A stretch of DNA of 34,786 nt from an uncultured Lachnospiraceae bacterium (GTDB lineage: Bacteria; Bacillota; Clostridia; Lachnospirales; Lachnospiraceae): the NCBI GenBank assembly GCA_910578885.1, contig CAJTSH010000029.1, positions 1-34,786 on the forward strand, given 5' to 3'. A program made the position numbers and the translations under genes. Under the pieces are notes generated by a model. That model did not search any database. It was not told where the DNA came from and saw only the letters and a program-made list of their open reading frames with translations. Below, one piece after another: positions 31,476 to 34,786 of the stretch (position 1 is the first letter of the stretch; each line of letters begins with the position of its first letter).

Positions 31476-31574
31476 ATGAACAAAGTGCTAATTGAAGTCC
31501 TCGTAATAATTCTTATTGCAGGCAGTTATTTGATACTGTATTCAGCAGTTAGAGTATCAGCTATAGCAGATTAA
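31476..31574 (+). CDS. 32-aa single-helix membrane peptide
   Basis: ATG 31476 has a good ribosome site (AAAGGAAG, 7 bases upstream). The product starts MNKVLIEVLVIILIAGSYLI, has one strongly hydrophobic segment (about residues 4-24) and ends VRVSAIAD. It is too short for family assignment. Small hydrophobic peptides of this size occur as toxins of type I systems and as accessory peptides of mobile elements, but no antisense RNA signal was found. It may also be a chance reading frame. Confidence 0.4.
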   Translation: MNKVLIEVLVIILIAGSYLILYSAVRVSAIAD

Positions 31575-31661
31575 AGAATAGTGGAGATACGAAGCAGAGA
31601 AACATTTGATAAAGAAAAGCAGTTGAAAGCAAATCAAAGTAGTATATCGGGAGGAATGGAT

Positions 31662-31901
31662 ATGGCAAATAAAGAAAAGATGATTGAAGGCAGATTAGGC
31701 TATAACAGTGAGAATGGCAGATATGGATTACTGGTATCAGATTTATGGGAACATACCGGATTCCATTGCGGAGAATGCTTAGAAGTCAAGGTTGATGACA
31801 AATGGATAAAAACCCGGATGGAAATGGACATTGACCGTAACTGGTATCTGGTGGTTACCCCCTATACAGGAGATTTAGAATATGTTAGGGCGAGAATTTA
31901 A
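31662..31901 (+). CDS. DUF5348-type small protein of mobile elements
   Basis: This 79-aa soluble protein reads MIEGRLGYNSENGRYGLLVS, then HTGFHCGECLEVKVDDKWIK and WYLVVTPYTGDLEYVRARI. The EGxLxYxxxxGRYxL ... HCGECxEVxVxxxW pattern is that of DUF5348, a small domain common on clostridial conjugative elements and plasmids with no known function. GGGAGG (31649-31654) selects ATG 31662 with 7-base spacing over the ATG at 31656. The frame is open further upstream without a ribosome site. It is 19 bases ahead of the ParM-like remnant, an order typical of element maintenance regions. Confidence 0.7.
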   Translation: MANKEKMIEGRLGYNSENGRYGLLVSDLWEHTGFHCGECLEVKVDDKWIKTRMEMDIDRNWYLVVTPYTGDLEYVRARI

Positions 31902-31920
31902 GAAGCGGAGGAAACACAGA

Positions 31921-32064
31921 ATGAACAATAATATCGAAGTAATTGGGATTGACCATGGCTGGTCGCAGATGAAAACAAGCAATACCTGTTTCAATACTTC
32001 CATAATGGAATTAGCAAATGCTCCGGCATTTCATGACAATGTGCTAGAGTACCAGTCTTTATAA
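31921..32064 (+). pseudogene. truncated ParM/StbA-like actin-family protein
   Basis: ATG 31921, preceded by GCGGAGGAAA, encodes MNNNIEVIGIDHGWSQMKTS, the beta1-beta2 phosphate-1 loop of ParM-like plasmid-segregation ATPases. AFHDNVLEY, a conserved early segment, follows. The frame then leaves the family and stops after 47 residues, against about 300-350 for a full protein. Just beyond, another frame (about 32055-32140) reads LYKLYNTNLHEKISEMKEKE, the tail of some other gene, so a deletion joined two genes here. Non-functional. Confidence 0.65.
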
Positions 32065-32149
32065 GCTGTATAACACGAATCTACACGAAAAAATATCAGA
32101 AATGAAAGAGAAGGAAAAGCATGTTTCAGTAGTATAATTACGCTTTTTG

Positions 32150-32199
32150 TGTTATATTAATTGGTGTGTGGTTTTTAGTTCCGCACACCAATTTAAAAA
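32150..32199 (+). promoter_or_regulatory. extended -10 promoter followed at once by a hairpin and T tract
   Basis: TGTTATATT (32150-32158) fits an extended -10. Immediately after, AATTGGTGTGTGG (32159-32171) pairs with CCGCACACCAATT (32181-32193) over 13 bp with one G-T wobble, followed by A and T tracts. It may be a terminator for debris upstream, or a 5' hairpin/attenuator in the leader of the nuclease gene. Confidence 0.55.
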
Positions 32200-32238
32200 A
32201 TTTTTTGAATGAAAAATCTTGAAGAAATGGGGAATAAT

Positions 32239-33498
32239 ATGCCTGAAGAAACAAAACCTCATATTGTGAAGTCACATGATATTAGTTTAGATTCTGATTA
32301 TGTGAAATGGATTCATGATGTGAAGCAACGTTATATAACAACACAAATAAAAGCTACTGTTAAAGTTAATACAGAACTGCTTTACTTTAATTGGCAACTG
32401 GGGCGGGATTTAGTAGAAAGAAAAGCGGAAGAGAAGTGGGGGAAAGGAATTGTAGAGCAATTAAGTCTCGATTTACAAAATGAATTTCCTGATGCAAAAG
32501 GCTTCTCAGCAAGAAATCTTTGGAATATGAAAAAATGGTACTTGTTTTATTCTTCAAGCGATATGTTTTCAGAACTAGCTCATACGATTGCAGACAGTAT
32601 CGATTTAAACAGCTTAAAACTGCAACAGGTTGGTGCAGAAATTTGTGAAAATCAAAAACTGCACCAAGCTGGTGCAGAAATAGAATTTCCTGCAATCTTC
32701 GGATTTGTACCATGGAGACATCATGTTGAAATAGTAACAAAATGTAAAACAATAGAAGAAGCTTTATTTTATGTGAGAAAAACAATAGAAGAAAGTTGGA
32801 GCAGAAGTACACTTGTTGATTGTATAAAAGCCAATTTATACCAATCGTCAGGTAATGCACTGACTAATTTTGCCGAAAAACTTCCTGCCATACAAGGAAA
32901 ACTCGCACAGGAAATCGTAAAAGATACTTATGATTTCGGTTTTGTATCACTTCCGGTAGGATATGATGAAGAAGAGTTGGAAGATGCGTTAGAGCAGAAT
33001 ATTACACGCTTCTTGTTAGAGCTTGGATCAGGATTTGCCTTTATAGGAAGACAGAAGGAGATTATCGTAGCTGGTAAAACAAGAAAAATAGATATGCTTT
33101 TTTATCATATTAAGCTTCGTTGTTATGTAGTTGTTGAACTAAAAGCTGTATCATTTGAACCAGAGTTTGCAGGAAAACTTAATTTCTATGTAAATGCGGT
33201 TAATGAGTTAATGAAATCGGAATCCGATAATCCAACAATTGGTCTGCTGATATGTAAAGATAAGGACCAGACAGAGGTTCAGTGGGCTTTTCAGGGAATA
33301 GAGACTCCTATGGGAGTTGCAACTTACGATAATATTCGTTTACAAGAAATAAAATCGCAGTTGCCATCAGAGGAAGCTATTCAGAAACGATTGGAACAGG
33401 CAGAAGAAGAATATATCTTAAAACTAAAAGAAAAAATAAATAACTCAAACTTCCCACATCAAAAATGGGATAAGCACCTTGAAAAATCAATGCTTTAG
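32239..33498 (+). CDS. YhcG/DUF1016-family PD-(D/E)XK nuclease
   Basis: This protein is about 419 aa and cytoplasmic. The N-terminal DUF1016 domain (about 20-170) shows YFNWQLGRDLVERKAEEKWG and the FPDAKGFSARNLWNMKKWY motif. The C-terminal nuclease domain carries KIDMLFYH with D285 and YVVVELKA with E300 and K302, matching the PD-(D/E)XK metal site, then GKLNFYVNAVN. YhcG proteins occur in mobile and defence-rich islands; their cellular role is not well fixed. TGGGGA selects ATG 32239. An in-frame ATG at 32209 lacks a ribosome site. A 39-bp imperfect tandem repeat (32616-32681) inserts two LxQxGAE units between the domains. Confidence 0.88.
   Translation: MPEETKPHIVKSHDISLDSDYVKWIHDVKQRYITTQIKATVKVNTELLYFNWQLGRDLVERKAEEKWGKGIVEQLSLDLQNEFPDAKGFSARNLWNMKKWYLFYSSSDMFSELAHTIADSIDLNSLKLQQVGAEICENQKLHQAGAEIEFPAIFGFVPWRHHVEIVTKCKTIEEALFYVRKTIEESWSRSTLVDCIKANLYQSSGNALTNFAEKLPAIQGKLAQEIVKDTYDFGFVSLPVGYDEEELEDALEQNITRFLLELGSGFAFIGRQKEIIVAGKTRKIDMLFYHIKLRCYVVVELKAVSFEPEFAGKLNFYVNAVNELMKSESDNPTIGLLICKDKDQTEVQWAFQGIETPMGVATYDNIRLQEIKSQLPSEEAIQKRLEQAEEEYILKLKEKINNSNFPHQKWDKHLEKSML
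32616..32681 (+). repeat. 39-bp imperfect tandem repeat inside the nuclease gene
   Basis: AAAACTGCAACAGGTTGGTG at 32616 and AAAACTGCACCAAGCTGGTG at 32655, each followed by CAGAAAT, are 39 bases apart. They encode KLQQVGAEI and KLHQAGAEI. The period is 13 codons, so copy change keeps the frame. Confidence 0.75.
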
Positions 33499-33512
33499 AC
33501 CCCCAAATATCC

Positions 33513-33866
33513 TCATGCCGCTGTTTCTTCCCGTTCCAAAGCCTCCTGCATATATTTGGGAAGGCGCTGAATAAAACTAGCGGTAAAATCCTCCAGCTTC
33601 GGTGATGTGGAAATATTCCATAACCGGGCAGTCATGGCGTCATAGGAGATGCCCCGGTACTCTTTCACAAGGTTCAGGTAAGATTTGTATGCCTTGAAGA
33701 AGACCTCTATGTCCCAGCGTTTCCCATAAATGCGGATGATTTCCTCTTCAGAAAGCTCCATATCCGTGCTTATGAGCACCAGCCAGTCTTTACGTCTGCT
33801 TTTATTTCGGACATATACAAGTTTTGCCGGGATACTTGCGCCGTTAATAAATGATTTAAGTTCCAT
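33513..33866 (-). pseudogene. IS4-type DDE transposase remnant
   Basis: On the minus strand the frame reads MELKSFINGASIPAKLVYVR, then LSEEEIIRIYGKRWDIEVFF, KAYKSYLNLVKEYRGISYDA. The IIxIYGKRWDIEVFFKxxKxxL segment is the C-terminal YREK-like region with the last catalytic Glu of IS4-type transposases. The N-terminal two thirds, with both catalytic Asp residues, are missing at 33866. After SYDAMTARLW the sequence jumps to a short C-terminal tail (QRLPKYMQEALEREE), indicating an internal deletion. It cannot transpose. It sits 14 bases from the nuclease stop, tail to tail. Confidence 0.75.
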
Positions 33867-33867
33867 T

Positions 33868-34011
33868 TGTTCAGTTTTAGAAAAAATAAGTGGATTGCCG
33901 GTTGATTTGACAGTATTAAGTATTGAAGAAGAGAAGGGTACGGAGTTTTTAAAAAGAATTAATTCGTTATATTTGAAAATTAAAATAGGACATGCGGATA
34001 TTTTATGTTGA
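33868..34011 (+). pseudogene. C-terminal tail of an unknown gene cut by the transposase remnant
   Basis: From the end of the transposase fragment a plus-strand frame reads CSVLEKISGLPVDLTVLSIE, then EEKGTEFLKRINSLYLKIKI and ends GHADILC at TGA 34009-34011. It has no start of its own; upstream codons in the frame belong to the antisense of the transposase. It appears to be the 3' end of an interrupted gene. Family not recognised. Confidence 0.4.
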
Positions 34012-34048
34012 AAGAATTATGTTAAAGATAGTTTCTGCAAAACGAAAA

Positions 34049-34077
34049 TTGATAGTGTTCCGAAGATGAGATATAAT
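34049..34077 (+). promoter_or_regulatory. sigma-A promoter of the intact methyltransferase
   Basis: TTGATA (34049-34054), 17 bases, TATAAT (34072-34077), with AGGGGG (34078-34083) 6 bases before ATG 34090. The very short leader rules out the in-frame ATG at 34066. The truncated copy at 30471 lacks both promoter hexamers. Confidence 0.75.
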
Positions 34078-34089
34078 AGGGGGAATATC

Positions 34090-34683
34090 ATGCAAAACAA
34101 CAGCACTCTTGGCTATTACGATAACCATGCTGCCGAATTTTATAAAAATACAGTAAATGTTGAATTTGCCGCAATGCAAAGGCAGTTCCTATCAAGGTTA
34201 AAAAACGGTTCGCATATACTTGATTTTGGCTGCGGTTCCGGACGTGATACAAAGTATTTTCTACAACAAGGCTATCACGTAGAAGCAATTGACGGATCTT
34301 TCGAGTTGTGTAAGCTGGCTGCTGAATACACTGGGATTGAAGTGAAAAATATGTTTTTTCAAGAACTGGCAGAAGTAGGTAAGTATGATGGAATATGGGC
34401 ATGCTCATCCATATTGCATTTACCGATGAATGAACTTGTAGAAGTGATGCGAAAAATGGCAGTTGCATTAAAAGAGAATGGAATTATTTATACATCATTC
34501 AAATATGGAACATTTGCAGGTGAAAGAAATGGACGCTATTTTACAGATATGACAGAAGAGACATTTGCAGAGTTTTTAGGTGAGGTGGGAGAATTAGAAG
34601 TTGAAGAACAGTGGACAACTTCGGATGTACGGCCGGGAAGAGGTGAAGAGAAATGGCTCAATCTGATTTTGCGGAAAAGATAA
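34090..34683 (+). CDS. class I SAM-dependent methyltransferase (Methyltransf_11/TehB-like)
   Basis: This 197-aa cytoplasmic methyltransferase has SAM motif I at HILDFGCGSGRDTKYF (42-57), the acidic ribose-binding residue at D68 (VEAIDGSFEL), motif III at YDGIWACSSILHLP and a C-terminal strand pair (NGIIYTSFKYG). Length and motifs fit small-molecule methyltransferases of the TehB/UbiE-like group. The true substrate cannot be told. It overlaps a second gene start by 31 bases (ATG 34653) whose product begins MAQSDFAEKIKVDELQIEST and runs off the window. A broken copy of both genes lies at 30471-31244. Strong own promoter. Confidence 0.9.
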   Translation: MQNNSTLGYYDNHAAEFYKNTVNVEFAAMQRQFLSRLKNGSHILDFGCGSGRDTKYFLQQGYHVEAIDGSFELCKLAAEYTGIEVKNMFFQELAEVGKYDGIWACSSILHLPMNELVEVMRKMAVALKENGIIYTSFKYGTFAGERNGRYFTDMTEETFAEFLGEVGELEVEEQWTTSDVRPGRGEEKWLNLILRKR

Positions 34684-34786
34684 AGGTTGATGAATTACAA
34701 ATAGAATCTACGGATGTTATGACCGGTGATAGAAATAGAAATCGCTTTTTGTATTACCAGTTAAAAATGAGTATGTTAAAAGCAAA
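34653..34786 (+). CDS. start of a second gene after the methyltransferase (cut by window edge)
   Basis: ATG 34653 overlaps the methyltransferase end in another frame and gives MAQSDFAEKIKVDELQIEST, then DVMTGDRNRNRFLYYQLKMS, open to the last base. In the upstream copy this frame stops soon after at 31026, with helicase-like sequence in a neighbouring frame. Here it could be an intact accessory gene or the same short remnant. The overlap without a ribosome site suggests translational coupling if real. Confidence 0.4.
   Translation, partial: MAQSDFAEKIKVDELQIESTDVMTGDRNRNRFLYYQLKMSMLKA

Noticed and set aside
34066..34089. Upstream ATG for the intact methyltransferase
   Set aside because: It overlaps the -10 box, and AGGGGG lies between it and ATG 34090. 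The shorter form matches the deleted copy's shared start.

Overview
The window looks like a chromosomal segment of a gut-type Firmicute, most likely a Lachnospiraceae member. The reasons are: a Gram-positive AddAB pair instead of RecBCD, strong AGGAGG-type ribosome sites, BspA-type leucine-rich-repeat and InlB/MucBP-type secreted proteins with Lys-rich C-termini, and remnants of tnpV/KTR-type conjugative-transposon genes. The species is inferred, not proven. No rRNA, tRNA or CRISPR array was seen.

Layout. (1) 1-6180, AT-rich and mobile in character. A tnpV C-terminal fragment (1-81) and a second, internally deleted tnpV (5428-5616) flank a compact sensing/export cassette: small HTH protein, OmpR-type response regulator, short-loop sensor kinase, ABC ATPase and a two-module FtsX permease. 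This is the classic arrangement of an antimicrobial-peptide detoxification module. A broken KTR gene follows the permease. Further gene debris (possible recombinase tail, LysE exporter fragment) lies to 6180. (2) 6413-18850, host-like and moderate in GC. It holds a secreted papain-like/LRR protein, a small ABM-type monooxygenase, a GNAT acetyltransferase, a methyl-accepting chemotaxis protein, a Glu-rich cytoplasmic protein, a 1835-residue secreted GH81 beta-1,3-glucanase and a histidine phosphatase. (3) 18851-19487, a long gap with no sizeable gene. On the minus strand it has an extended -10 promoter, a chain of hairpins, three 37-bp tandem units and a terminator, so it is a candidate structured RNA or mini-ORF locus. 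(4) 19488-28693, an informational block: METTL25-like methyltransferase, RNase H with a hybrid-binding domain, addB and addA (overlapping by one base). (5) 28694-34786, a sharp drop in GC into an accessory, decaying region. It has an unknown 240-aa protein, a frameshifted zinc-ribbon/SHOCT gene, a truncated copy of a methyltransferase-helicase locus, plasmid/ICE debris (DUF5348, ParM-like start), a YhcG/DUF1016 PD-(D/E)XK nuclease, a transposase remnant and then the intact copy of the methyltransferase.

How the genes work together. The 5' cassette probably senses and expels a peptide antibiotic. The secreted proteins and the MCP fit a motile or surface-interacting gut bacterium that attacks beta-1,3-glucan. 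AddAB with RNase H handles double-strand-break and RNA:DNA-hybrid processing. The 3' end is a hotspot of insertion, duplication and deletion next to addA. The most notable undescribed candidates are the minus-strand structured locus at 18908-19418, the pair of repeated modules in the GH81 protein that may bind glucan, and the duplicated methyltransferase-helicase locus beside a YhcG nuclease.
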